From contig JALHJD010000011.1 of NCBI GenBank assembly GCA_022837185.1, forward strand, positions 1-24,803: DNA of 24,803 nucleotides, written 5' to 3'. The position numbers and the translations under genes are program-made. This document shows positions 1 through 6,958 of the stretch, in pieces. The DNA is from Desulfobacteraceae bacterium (GTDB lineage Bacteria; Desulfobacterota; Desulfobulbia; Desulfobulbales; Desulfobulbaceae). How positions within the stretch are numbered: position 1 is the first letter of the stretch; the number at the start of each line of letters is the position of its first letter. The notes below the pieces were generated by a model. It was given only the letters and a program-made list of their open reading frames with translations, did no database searches and was not told the origin of the DNA.

Positions 1-442
1 CATCGCCGCCCCAGACATAGATGTCGTCAATGGAGCAGGGAGAACGTTCAAGCCGGAGGGACCGCGCTTCGTGGGCGCTATGGGTCAGAAGGATCACCGG
101 CATGTCCGGGTGGAGCTCCTTGACATGGCCCCCGAAGGTGTTGCAGTCCATCCCGCCCAGGTTCGGCATGGCCAGCACCAGGTCGAAATTCTTCCGCTCC
201 AGCAGCTCCCGGGCCTCCGCCACGGTCGACACCCCGGTGATGCGCGGGGGCCTGCTCAGGTTGTGGCCATGGTACTCATTGATGATTCTCTGGGCCAGGC
301 TGCCGTCCTCCTCCATGATATAGGCGTCGTAGGGACTGGCAACGAGCAGAATCTCCCGGACCCTGAAGTTCATCAGGTCGTAAAAGACACTGAAATGCGG
401 ATCAAACCCTCCGCCGTACGGACCCGGCCGCTCAACCGCCAT
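1..442 (-). CDS. PEP/pyruvate-binding domain protein, N-terminal pseudo-receiver part (partial, runs off left edge)
   Basis: Reading the minus strand from an ATG at 442 gives 147 open codons up to the window edge. AGGGG lies six bases before this ATG, which supports the start. The visible part looks like a CheY-type receiver fold: a first strand with ILLVASPYDAYIMEEDG, and later a strand FDLVLAMPNLGGMD followed by PVILLTHS. The residue where a phosphorylatable Asp would sit is not acidic (LVLAMPNL), so this is probably a pseudo-receiver. I recall this N-terminus on large delta-proteobacterial proteins with C-terminal PEP/pyruvate-binding domains (PEP synthase-like). The catalytic part lies outside the window, so the product name is an inference from memory. 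It follows the CYTH gene by 54 bases on the same strand and may be co-transcribed with the antiporter and CYTH genes. Confidence 0.7.
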   Translation of the reverse strand, partial: MAVERPGPYGGGFDPHFSVFYDLMNFRVREILLVASPYDAYIMEEDGSLAQRIINEYHGHNLSRPPRITGVSTVAEARELLERKNFDLVLAMPNLGGMDCNTFGGHVKELHPDMPVILLTHSAHEARSLRLERSPCSIDDIYVWGGD

Positions 443-463
443 GCTCAACCCCTGCCCTTGTGG

Positions 464-488
464 CCCGGGAGGCAATACTTTTCCCGGG
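464..488 (-). other. Hairpin between the CYTH and PEP-binding genes
   Basis: CCCGGGA at 464-470 pairs perfectly with TCCCGGG at 482-488 across an 11-base loop. No T-run follows on either strand, so it is not a convincing intrinsic terminator. It could be an mRNA-processing or partial termination element in the short gap between two minus-strand genes. Confidence 0.3.
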
Positions 489-496
489 GCCGTCGT

Positions 497-967
497 TCAA
501 TCCTTCCATTGCGAATAGGGATGCCGCACCAGCGACGCGTTGGCGTAGCGATGGTCGCCGGTCACCTCCCCGCCGATCCAGTCCGGCAGGGGCACATCCT
601 GTCCCTGATGCGCCAGTTCGATCTCGGCGACAACCAGGCCGCTGTTTTCCCCGTGAAATTGGTCCACCTCCCAGATGAATCCATTATAGCCGATTGTGTA
701 GCGGTCCTTGATGATCAATGGTTTCTCGCACAACTCTTCCAGCATTTCCCGGGCATCCGCAACGGGTATTTCGTATTCATACTCCCGCCGGGCCGTGCCG
801 TGCACCGGTCCCTTGACCGTCAGAAAACCCCGACTGCCGCAAGTCCGCACCCTGACCGTCCTTGCCGGGGAAAGGTTCAGGTAGCCCTGGCAGCACCGGA
901 CCCCGGCGGCACCGGTCCGCCAGGCTGTGCCCCGGACCAGAAATTTCCGTTCGATTTCAATGCCCAT
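497..967 (-). CDS. CYTH domain protein, probable inorganic triphosphatase
   Basis: The 156-residue protein begins MGIEIERKFLV, which carries the ExExK signature of CYTH / triphosphate tunnel metalloenzymes. Alternating charged strands follow (TVRVRTCG, FLTVKGP, EYEYEIP, EVDQFHG, VVAEIEL) and would line the tunnel that binds triphosphate and metal ions. Short stand-alone bacterial CYTH proteins of this size, such as the Nitrosomonas NeuTTM type, are known tripolyphosphatases; class IV adenylate cyclases share the fold, so cyclase activity cannot be excluded. I chose the ATG at 967 because GGAG lies six bases upstream and the family motif begins immediately. A longer reading from an ATG at 1006 overlaps the antiporter stop, but that codon lies partly in the loop of a perfect hairpin and would add 13 non-conserved residues. 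It probably shares an operon with the antiporter upstream. Confidence 0.85.
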   Translation of the reverse strand: MGIEIERKFLVRGTAWRTGAAGVRCCQGYLNLSPARTVRVRTCGSRGFLTVKGPVHGTARREYEYEIPVADAREMLEELCEKPLIIKDRYTIGYNGFIWEVDQFHGENSGLVVAEIELAHQGQDVPLPDWIGGEVTGDHRYANASLVRHPYSQWKD

Positions 968-992
968 CATATACTCCGTCCACGGCGGGAAC

Positions 993-1018
993 AACGCCCG
1001 GTTCATTCACCGGGCGTT
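993..1018 (-). other. Perfect 10-bp hairpin across the antiporter stop codon
   Basis: AACGCCCGGT at 993-1002 and ACCGGGCGTT at 1009-1018 form a perfect 10-bp stem with a six-base loop. The stem-loop contains the antiporter TGA stop (1003-1005) and lies 26 bases before the chosen CYTH start. No T-run follows on the minus strand, so it may set the relative levels of the two messages or stabilise a 3' end rather than terminate fully. Confidence 0.55.
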
Positions 1019-3141
1019 CCGCTCCTCCCGTCCGGTGAATAAACGACCATCACCGGTTTCCCGCAATTCAGCACAACGCTGTTTGACAGGGAACCCAGCA
1101 GGAGTCTTTCCAGTCCGTAGCGTTTTGCCCCCGTCATGATCACCAGATCATGGTATTTCGCCTCTTGCAGGATCATCTCCAGGCGGGACTCGGCGGCTTC
1201 CACCATGTGCCTGGTCTGGATGTCGAAAAAATTGTCGGCCAGCCAGTCCTGCAACTCCCTGTCGCAGGCTTGAACCTCCTCCCTGCTGCTGTCAAAATGG
1301 AGGAGATGGAAAAAGGTTATGCTTGGCTGCACGGTCATGGCCATGGCTTCCAGTATCGGCTGCAGCTCTCCCAGTTCAGTCGGGGAAAGAAAGGGCACCA
1401 GGATCCGGTCGGTCTTGAACCCGCCGACGAACCGAACGGCGATCAGGGGACAGCTTATCCTGGCGGCCACCTTTTCCAGGGTCCCGTGAAAGGCCCGGGG
1501 GTTTTTTCCCGCCGGATACGCCAGCAGCAGAGCATGGATATTTTCCTGTTCCAGAGCGGCCAATACCCCGGAAACCGGATTGTCGAAAACAAATTCCTTT
1601 TTCAGGGGATACCCCAGGCTGGCCACTTCATCGGCTTCCGGCAGAAACAGGGTTTCATAATCAGAGTGTCGGAAATCATCCATGCGGGCTGGGTCCAACA
1701 CCCTGACCGACATGGGCAGGGCGTGATAATGATGGGCAAGAAAGGTGGCGATCCGTGCCAGGCCCCGGCCCGTGGCGAAATGATGAACGCCGAAGGCAAC
1801 CACTCCGTCGGGGACGGCGGCGGGCAGCAGCCTGCCGCCGTCCCAGGGGTGCAGGCTGATCCCTTCCGGGCTGCGCAGCCAGATTTTGCAGGCAAAAGGT
1901 CCCAGGTCGCCGCATTCGGGAGTCTTCCGCGACTGCATTCCCTCCCCGGCCTTTTCAATGGCGTACCTGGTAAAATAGGGACCGAACAACTCCGAGAAAA
2001 CCACTCCCGCCAGAACAACCGGCGTGATCACCACCGCCCATGGAGTCAGGGCCGGATCACTGTTGATGAGGATAACCAGGCCGATTGCGACTCCGGCCTG
2101 AGGAAAGAGGGCGAGGCCCAAATAGTTGCGGACGACGGGGGAAGCTCCGGACAGCAGCGCCCCGAGCCAGGAGCCGAAATACTTGCCGGCCAGCCGGGCG
2201 ATAAAATACACGATCCCGATCCAGCCTCCTATTTTCAAAGCCCCCACTTCCAGGTGAGCGCCGGCCAGGGTGAAGAAAAGGACATAAATCGGCGGTTCAA
2301 AGTCGTTGATTATCCTGAACAGGCGAACATCCCTTTCCGCCCGGTTGATGATGGCGAAGCCAGCGGCCATCCCGGCCAGCAGGGGCGAAAGGTCCAGCAG
2401 CCGGGTGGTTTCCCCGCACAGCAGCAGGAGGGCGAGTCCGGCGGTGAGCATTTCCCCCCGGTTATGCAGCCGGTTCAGGACATAATCGATCACCGTTCCG
2501 GTCGACAGACCGATGGCCAGGGAGAGAATGATTTCTCCACCGCTCCCCGCCACGGCCTGCATGAGGGATTCGCCGCCCTGGCCGATCAACTGGTGGGAAA
2601 CCGACATGGCCGTACCGAAAAACATGATGGCGAGGGCGTCCACCATTGCCACCACGGCCATCAGCGTTGTCGTCAGCGACCCCCGCGCGCCCGTTTCCCG
2701 GACCACGTGCAGAAGCGTGGCCGGCGCGGTCGCCACGGCGATCGCGCCGAGCAGCAGGGCCGGGACCATGGGATTCCCAGGGACCGACTCCGGTCCGCTG
2801 AACAGAAGGACGGTCAAATACGTTCCACCGCAAACGAAAACAAAAGAACCGAGGGCCTGGACAACACTGACATATCCTACGTGGCGGGCAAGACCCCCCA
2901 GGCGGCGCAGCTCAATATGCTCGCCGATGCCGAAGGCGATAAGCATCAGCGCTATCTCGGTGAAATGCTCCAGCTGCCGGCCGACAGACTCCATGGTAAT
3001 CACGCCCGAAAAGGAAGGGCCGAGCAGTACTCCCGCAAGGATAAAACCGGTCACCGACGGAAGGCGGAGCAACTGGGCAGCCTTGGCGGCCAGCAGACCG
3101 ACAGAGAGCAGAATGGCAATGCCCAGGGTGACCTCGTTCAT
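1003..3141 (-). CDS. CPA2-type cation/proton antiporter with C-terminal UspA-like domain
   Basis: This 712-residue inner-membrane protein has about a dozen hydrophobic segments in roughly residues 1-400, typical of the Na+/H+ exchanger (CPA2, KefB/NhaS3-like) fold. The early sequence LPSVTGFILAGVLLGP is the characteristic family N-terminus, and a later helix contains MVDALAIMFFG in the region of the transport-site acidic residue. After about residue 410 the protein is soluble. Its last 140 residues resemble a universal stress protein domain: KTDRILVPFLSP as first strand, then VIMTGAKRYGLERLLLGS, a form of the nucleotide-binding G-x2-G-x9-G(S/T) motif, then PVMVVYSPD. It would exchange Na+ or K+ for protons, with the tail possibly sensing nucleotide; the ion is not deducible here. 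The start has AGGAA six bases upstream. It is divergent from the acyltransferase and followed by the CYTH gene. Confidence 0.85.
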   Translation of the reverse strand: MNEVTLGIAILLSVGLLAAKAAQLLRLPSVTGFILAGVLLGPSFSGVITMESVGRQLEHFTEIALMLIAFGIGEHIELRRLGGLARHVGYVSVVQALGSFVFVCGGTYLTVLLFSGPESVPGNPMVPALLLGAIAVATAPATLLHVVRETGARGSLTTTLMAVVAMVDALAIMFFGTAMSVSHQLIGQGGESLMQAVAGSGGEIILSLAIGLSTGTVIDYVLNRLHNRGEMLTAGLALLLLCGETTRLLDLSPLLAGMAAGFAIINRAERDVRLFRIINDFEPPIYVLFFTLAGAHLEVGALKIGGWIGIVYFIARLAGKYFGSWLGALLSGASPVVRNYLGLALFPQAGVAIGLVILINSDPALTPWAVVITPVVLAGVVFSELFGPYFTRYAIEKAGEGMQSRKTPECGDLGPFACKIWLRSPEGISLHPWDGGRLLPAAVPDGVVAFGVHHFATGRGLARIATFLAHHYHALPMSVRVLDPARMDDFRHSDYETLFLPEADEVASLGYPLKKEFVFDNPVSGVLAALEQENIHALLLAYPAGKNPRAFHGTLEKVAARISCPLIAVRFVGGFKTDRILVPFLSPTELGELQPILEAMAMTVQPSITFFHLLHFDSSREEVQACDRELQDWLADNFFDIQTRHMVEAAESRLEMILQEAKYHDLVIMTGAKRYGLERLLLGSLSNSVVLNCGKPVMVVYSPDGRSGTPGE

Positions 3142-3225
3142 ACTGCGTTCCTACCATTATTCCTGGTTCATCGGGAAATGATCCCAAATTAATCGCGGTT
3201 CCCGCCGCGGTCCCGGCGCAGCTCT

Positions 3226-3254
3226 ATTGTACCCGACAACCGGATTTTCTCCAA
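3226..3254 (-). promoter_or_regulatory. Candidate sigma70-like promoter for the antiporter operon
   Basis: On the minus strand a TACAAT -10 box (3226-3231) lies 17 bases from a weak TTGGAG -35 box (3249-3254). Transcription would start near 3219 and give a leader of about 78 bases before the antiporter ATG. Confidence 0.45.
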
Positions 3255-3294
3255 TACGGAGAGGGACCTTCCGGGATCAGAGCTCCCGCCGCCT

Positions 3295-3324
3295 TTGACA
3301 ATTCGATGCGCTGTGCGGTATAGA
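3295..3324 (+). promoter_or_regulatory. Candidate sigma70-like promoter for the acyltransferase
   Basis: A consensus TTGACA (3295-3300) is followed after 18 bases by TATAGA (3319-3324). The predicted start of transcription, about 3331, lies downstream of an in-frame ATG at 3327. This supports use of the later ATG at 3381 for the protein. Confidence 0.5.
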
Positions 3325-3380
3325 TCATGATCGCCGCCTTTTGTCACGTACTCCGCAACCATGAACCATCGGAAGAGGAT

Positions 3381-4109
3381 ATGCCGCCACTCCAATACAT
3401 CAGGGCAATCGTGCTGCTGCTCCTTATGCCGCCCCTTACTCTTCTGTTCAGCATCCTCGCCTGGACCGACGCTGTGCTGATCAGAAGATCCGCCGCCAAG
3501 GTCCAGGTGTATCCCCGGGTCTGGGCAAGACTCCTGTGCCGCCTGGCCGGGGTGCGGGTGCGCCTGACCGGCATGGAAAACCTGCAGCCGGACCGGACCT
3601 ATATTTATGTGGGCAACCATGCCAGCCAGTTTGACATCTTCAGTTTTCAGGGACATTTTCCCCTTGATTTCCGCTGGGTCGCCAAAAAGGAACTTTTCCG
3701 CATTCCCGTGTTCGGCCCCGCCATGCGCCGGGCCGGCCTGATACCCATTGACCGGGCCAGGGGCAGGGAAGCCCTGAAAAGCCTGCATCAGGCCGCCGAA
3801 CGGATATCGGCCGGAACATCCGTCCTCATTTTTCCGGAGGGGACCCGCAGCACAAGCGGCGAACTGCAGCCGTTCAAGACCGGCGCCATATCCCTCGCAC
3901 TCAAGGCCGGGGTGCCTGTTGTCCCCGTGGCCTTCATCGGCTCGCACCGGATCCTGCCCAAGGGCCGGCTGCTCGCCGATTCCGGAGAAATAGTCATCCG
4001 CGTCGGCAAACCGATATCCATCAGCGAATATACAAACCGGGACAAGCAGCACCTGGCCGGCCTTCTGCACGACCGGGTCGCCGAACTCCTTGCCGCCGTG
4101 GACCATTAA
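3381..4109 (+). CDS. plsC: 1-acyl-sn-glycerol-3-phosphate acyltransferase (PlsC family)
   Basis: The 242-residue protein has an N-terminal hydrophobic segment (about residues 7-34) followed by the acyltransferase domain. The catalytic HX4D motif is seen as NHASQFD (His80, Asp85), and the glycerophosphate-binding motif as FPEGTRS (residues 151-157). GVPVVPVAFIGS near the C-terminus is also typical of the family. It would transfer an acyl chain to the sn-2 position of lysophosphatidate at the inner membrane, making phosphatidate for phospholipid synthesis. The start at 3381 is preceded by GGAAG five bases upstream and begins directly at the membrane segment; an ATG at 3327 lies before the predicted transcription start. 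It stands as a separate unit between the divergent antiporter and bamA. Related lysophospholipid acyltransferases share these motifs, so the exact substrate is inferred. Confidence 0.88.
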   Translation: MPPLQYIRAIVLLLLMPPLTLLFSILAWTDAVLIRRSAAKVQVYPRVWARLLCRLAGVRVRLTGMENLQPDRTYIYVGNHASQFDIFSFQGHFPLDFRWVAKKELFRIPVFGPAMRRAGLIPIDRARGREALKSLHQAAERISAGTSVLIFPEGTRSTSGELQPFKTGAISLALKAGVPVVPVAFIGSHRILPKGRLLADSGEIVIRVGKPISISEYTNRDKQHLAGLLHDRVAELLAAVDH

Positions 4110-4114
4110 TTGCT

Positions 4115-4143
4115 TTGCATCTCTGCGGTGAACATGGCATAAT
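4115..4143 (+). promoter_or_regulatory. Candidate extended -10 promoter for bamA
   Basis: CATAAT (4138-4143) is preceded by TGG, which gives an extended -10 element. A weak TTGCAT -35 (4115-4120) lies 17 bases upstream. Transcription would start near 4150 and leave a leader of about 94 bases before the bamA ATG. Confidence 0.4.
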
Positions 4144-4168
4144 GGCGCGGTATTTTATGAACGCGCCA
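4143..4168 (+). other. Hairpin between plsC and bamA
   Basis: TGGCGCG (4143-4149) and CGCGCCA (4162-4168) form a perfect 7-bp stem with a 12-base A/T-rich loop. There is no T-run after it. It could weakly terminate plsC transcription. It also overlaps the predicted bamA transcription start, so it might act on initiation instead. Confidence 0.3.
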
Positions 4169-4243
4169 GAACTGCAATGTGTTCCGCGCTTCTTGCCCGG
4201 CCGGCCCCGTACTGAATATTGACAGCTCTACAGGAAACGACCC

Positions 4244-6928
4244 ATGCAGTTATCATTTTGTGATTTTCACTGTCCAAAGTTCGTTCTCGCACTCCTTTTC
4301 CCGCTTCTGTTCTGTATTCTCCCGGCCGGTCCGACCGGCGGCGCCGCCTTTGCGGCGGAGCAGAACACCGCCTTTGTGCCGTTCCGGATAAACGCCCCGG
4401 ATGCGGGAGAAGTGACGGCAATGGTGGATGAAGCACTGCAGCGGGAACTCGCCGACAGGGAATTCACCATGCTCGCCCGCGAAGAGGCGGACGATCTCCT
4501 GGACTACGCCGGCACCTGGCCGCCGGACCTGGCAAACATCGAAAGGATAGCGGAACGCACCGGGTACGATTATGTCGCGGTCGGCAGCCTGACGCGGATC
4601 GCCGACCAGCTCAGCATAGATATCCAGGTCTTTGACATCCTCACCCCAGGCGCAGTCCACTCCTCCTACCGCGACTCCATCGGGATCGCGGAACTGGACA
4701 GCGCCATCCGCGACACCGTCAGTGATATTCTCGGCTTTACCAGCCGCACGTTTCTGATCTCCTCGATCGCGCCGGCCGGCAATGTCCGCATCGATTCCGG
4801 CGCGATTCTACGAAAAATCACCACCAAACCCGGCGACCTGTATGATCCCGCCCGACTCCGGGAGGACCTGAAGGCCGTCTTCTCCATGGGCTATTTCGAC
4901 AACGTGGAAATCATCGCCAACGATACCGACAAGGGGAAGGAAATCATCTTCCAGATGAAGGAGAAGCCGGTCATCAAGCGGGTGCTGATCACCGGCACCG
5001 ATGCCATCAGTGAAGAGGATGTGCGGGATGCCGCCACCATCGCTCCCAACACCATCCTCAACCCCACCCGCCTCAACGAGGCTGTCCAGCGGATCAACGA
5101 TCTGTACAAATCAAAGGGATTTTACAACACCCGGACCACCGTCGGCATCTCCTACCCTTCGGAGGACAGCGCCGAGGTGCAGTTCACCATCGATGAAGGA
5201 AAAAAGGTTTTCATCGGCAAGATCCTGTTCGAGGGCAACAAATCGTTCAGCAACGGGGAACTGGAAAAAGTCATTGAAACCAGCACCCGGGGCTGGCTGT
5301 CATGGATCACCGAAACCGGGGTCCTGAAAATGGACATGCTGCAGCAGGATACGGCCAAAATCGGTGCCTTCTACAGCAATAAAGGCTTCCTGGAAGCCAA
5401 GGTGGGTGAGCCGACGGTCGAACAGGCGGAGGACGAACTGGTCATTACCTTTCACATCGAGGAAGGTCCCCGCTTCCGGGTCGGCACCGTTGATGTCCGC
5501 GGCGACCTGATTGAAAGCAAGGAGGAGTTGATCTCCCGGCTGAAAATCCGCGAGGAGGAATTCCTCAACCGCCAGGTCCTGCGCAACGACAATCTCATGC
5601 TCACCGACCTCTATGCCGAACACGGGTACGCCTTTGCCGAGGCCCGGCCCAAGGTCGAGCGGGCGCCGGACAGCAACCGCGTCGATATTGTGCTGGACAT
5701 CGACAAGGGGCCCCTCGTCTATTTCAACCGGGTTGAAATCCGCGGCAACACCCGGACCCGGGACAACGTCATCCGCCGCGACCTGGAAGTGGCGGAAGGA
5801 GGAGTATTCAACTCCAAGGCGGTCCGCGAATCCACTGAAAATCTCAACCGCCTGGGCTTTTTCGAGGAAGTATCGGTCACCCCCCAGCCCACCGCCAGCG
5901 AGGACCAGATGGATGTCATCGTTGACGTCAAGGAGCAGTCCACCGGACAATTCAGCGTCGGCGCCGGTTACAGTTCGTCGGACAAACTCCTGTTCATGGC
6001 TGAAATTTCCGAAAACAACCTGTTGGGGACCGGCAACCGTCTGGCTTTGGCCGCCAACCTCAGCAGCGTCACCACCCGCTTCAATCTCAGTTATACCGAT
6101 CCACGGATTTTCGACACCAAAGTCCTGGCCGGCATCGACCTCTTCAACTGGATGCGGGAATATGACGATTATACCAAGGATACCTGGGGCGGCACGGTCC
6201 GCCTGGGCCATTCCCTGTTCGAGAAATGGCGGCTCAACTACGGCTACACCTACGCCGACACGGACCTTTCCGACATATCGGAAAACGCTTCCATCATTAT
6301 CAAGGAATCGCAGGACATCCATGTGAAAAGTGCATTCCGGATCGCCTTGTCCCGGGATACGCGCAACAGGTTTTACGACGCGACCTCCGGTTCTATCAAT
6401 GTTGTCAGCGTCGAGTACGCCGGCGGAATCCTCGGCGGCGACGCGGAATTCACCAAGCTCGAGGGCTCGTCCAGCTGGCTTTTCCCCCTGCCCCTGGATT
6501 CCGTCTTTCATGTCAAGGGCGCGGCCGGACAGATTTTTGAAAACGAGGACGGCAAACTGCCGGTGTACGAACACTTCTACCTGGGCGGCCTGAACACCAT
6601 CCGCGGGTTCAAGTCGTCCCGTGTCAGTCCCAAGGATCCGGCCACCGACGAGCGGATCGGCGGCGATAAAATGTGGTACACCAACTTTGAGGTCATCTTT
6701 CCCCTGTTCAAGGAGATGGGGTTGAAAGGGGTCATCTTTACCGACTTCGGCAATGTCTATGATGTCGACGAGGACTGGGAATTCGACAAAATCAAGAAAG
6801 CGGCCGGCCTCGGTTTCCGCTGGCTCTCTCCGATGGGTCCCCTCCGCCTGGAATGGGGATACAATCTCGATCCCGACCCGGATGAAGACAGCTCGGTCTG
6901 GGACTTCAGCATCGGCGGGATGTTTTAA
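4244..6928 (+). CDS. bamA: Outer membrane protein assembly factor BamA with extra N-terminal domain
   Basis: The 894-residue precursor starts with a signal peptide (hydrophobic residues 13-28, likely cleavage near Ala38). Residues about 39-165 form an additional domain resembling the N-terminal domains of TolB or CsgG-type proteins (VPFRINAPDAGE, then YDYVAVGSLTRI). Five POTRA repeats follow, roughly 167-242, 243-321, 322-410, 411-492 and 493-580, each with the usual glycine-rich strand such as VEIRGNTRT. The C-terminal 16-stranded barrel contains the conserved IRGF element (TIRGFKSSR) and ends in phenylalanine (DFSIGGMF), the outer-membrane beta-signal. BamA inserts beta-barrel proteins into the outer membrane. 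It is about 85 residues longer than the E. coli protein (810), mostly because of the extension. AGGA lies eight bases before the ATG. mfd follows after 30 bases, so co-transcription is likely. Confidence 0.95.
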   Translation: MQLSFCDFHCPKFVLALLFPLLFCILPAGPTGGAAFAAEQNTAFVPFRINAPDAGEVTAMVDEALQRELADREFTMLAREEADDLLDYAGTWPPDLANIERIAERTGYDYVAVGSLTRIADQLSIDIQVFDILTPGAVHSSYRDSIGIAELDSAIRDTVSDILGFTSRTFLISSIAPAGNVRIDSGAILRKITTKPGDLYDPARLREDLKAVFSMGYFDNVEIIANDTDKGKEIIFQMKEKPVIKRVLITGTDAISEEDVRDAATIAPNTILNPTRLNEAVQRINDLYKSKGFYNTRTTVGISYPSEDSAEVQFTIDEGKKVFIGKILFEGNKSFSNGELEKVIETSTRGWLSWITETGVLKMDMLQQDTAKIGAFYSNKGFLEAKVGEPTVEQAEDELVITFHIEEGPRFRVGTVDVRGDLIESKEELISRLKIREEEFLNRQVLRNDNLMLTDLYAEHGYAFAEARPKVERAPDSNRVDIVLDIDKGPLVYFNRVEIRGNTRTRDNVIRRDLEVAEGGVFNSKAVRESTENLNRLGFFEEVSVTPQPTASEDQMDVIVDVKEQSTGQFSVGAGYSSSDKLLFMAEISENNLLGTGNRLALAANLSSVTTRFNLSYTDPRIFDTKVLAGIDLFNWMREYDDYTKDTWGGTVRLGHSLFEKWRLNYGYTYADTDLSDISENASIIIKESQDIHVKSAFRIALSRDTRNRFYDATSGSINVVSVEYAGGILGGDAEFTKLEGSSSWLFPLPLDSVFHVKGAAGQIFENEDGKLPVYEHFYLGGLNTIRGFKSSRVSPKDPATDERIGGDKMWYTNFEVIFPLFKEMGLKGVIFTDFGNVYDVDEDWEFDKIKKAAGLGFRWLSPMGPLRLEWGYNLDPDPDEDSSVWDFSIGGMF

Positions 6929-6958
6929 CGCGACTGCTTCTTCAGGCTGATCCGGAAC

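Noticed and set aside
71..1042. 323-codon plus-strand frame over the CYTH and PEP-binding genes
   Set aside because: It is antisense to two recognisable genes, and its composition is that of a shadow frame.
1150..3192. 680-codon open frame on the plus strand opposite the antiporter gene
   Set aside because: It lies wholly antisense to a clear membrane transporter. It has no recognisable domains and an unnatural Gln/Gly/His/Pro-rich composition, as expected for the shadow frame of a GC-rich gene.
5300..6574. 424-codon minus-strand frame within bamA
   Set aside because: It is antisense to the conserved BamA POTRA and barrel region, with no domain signature or ribosome site of note.
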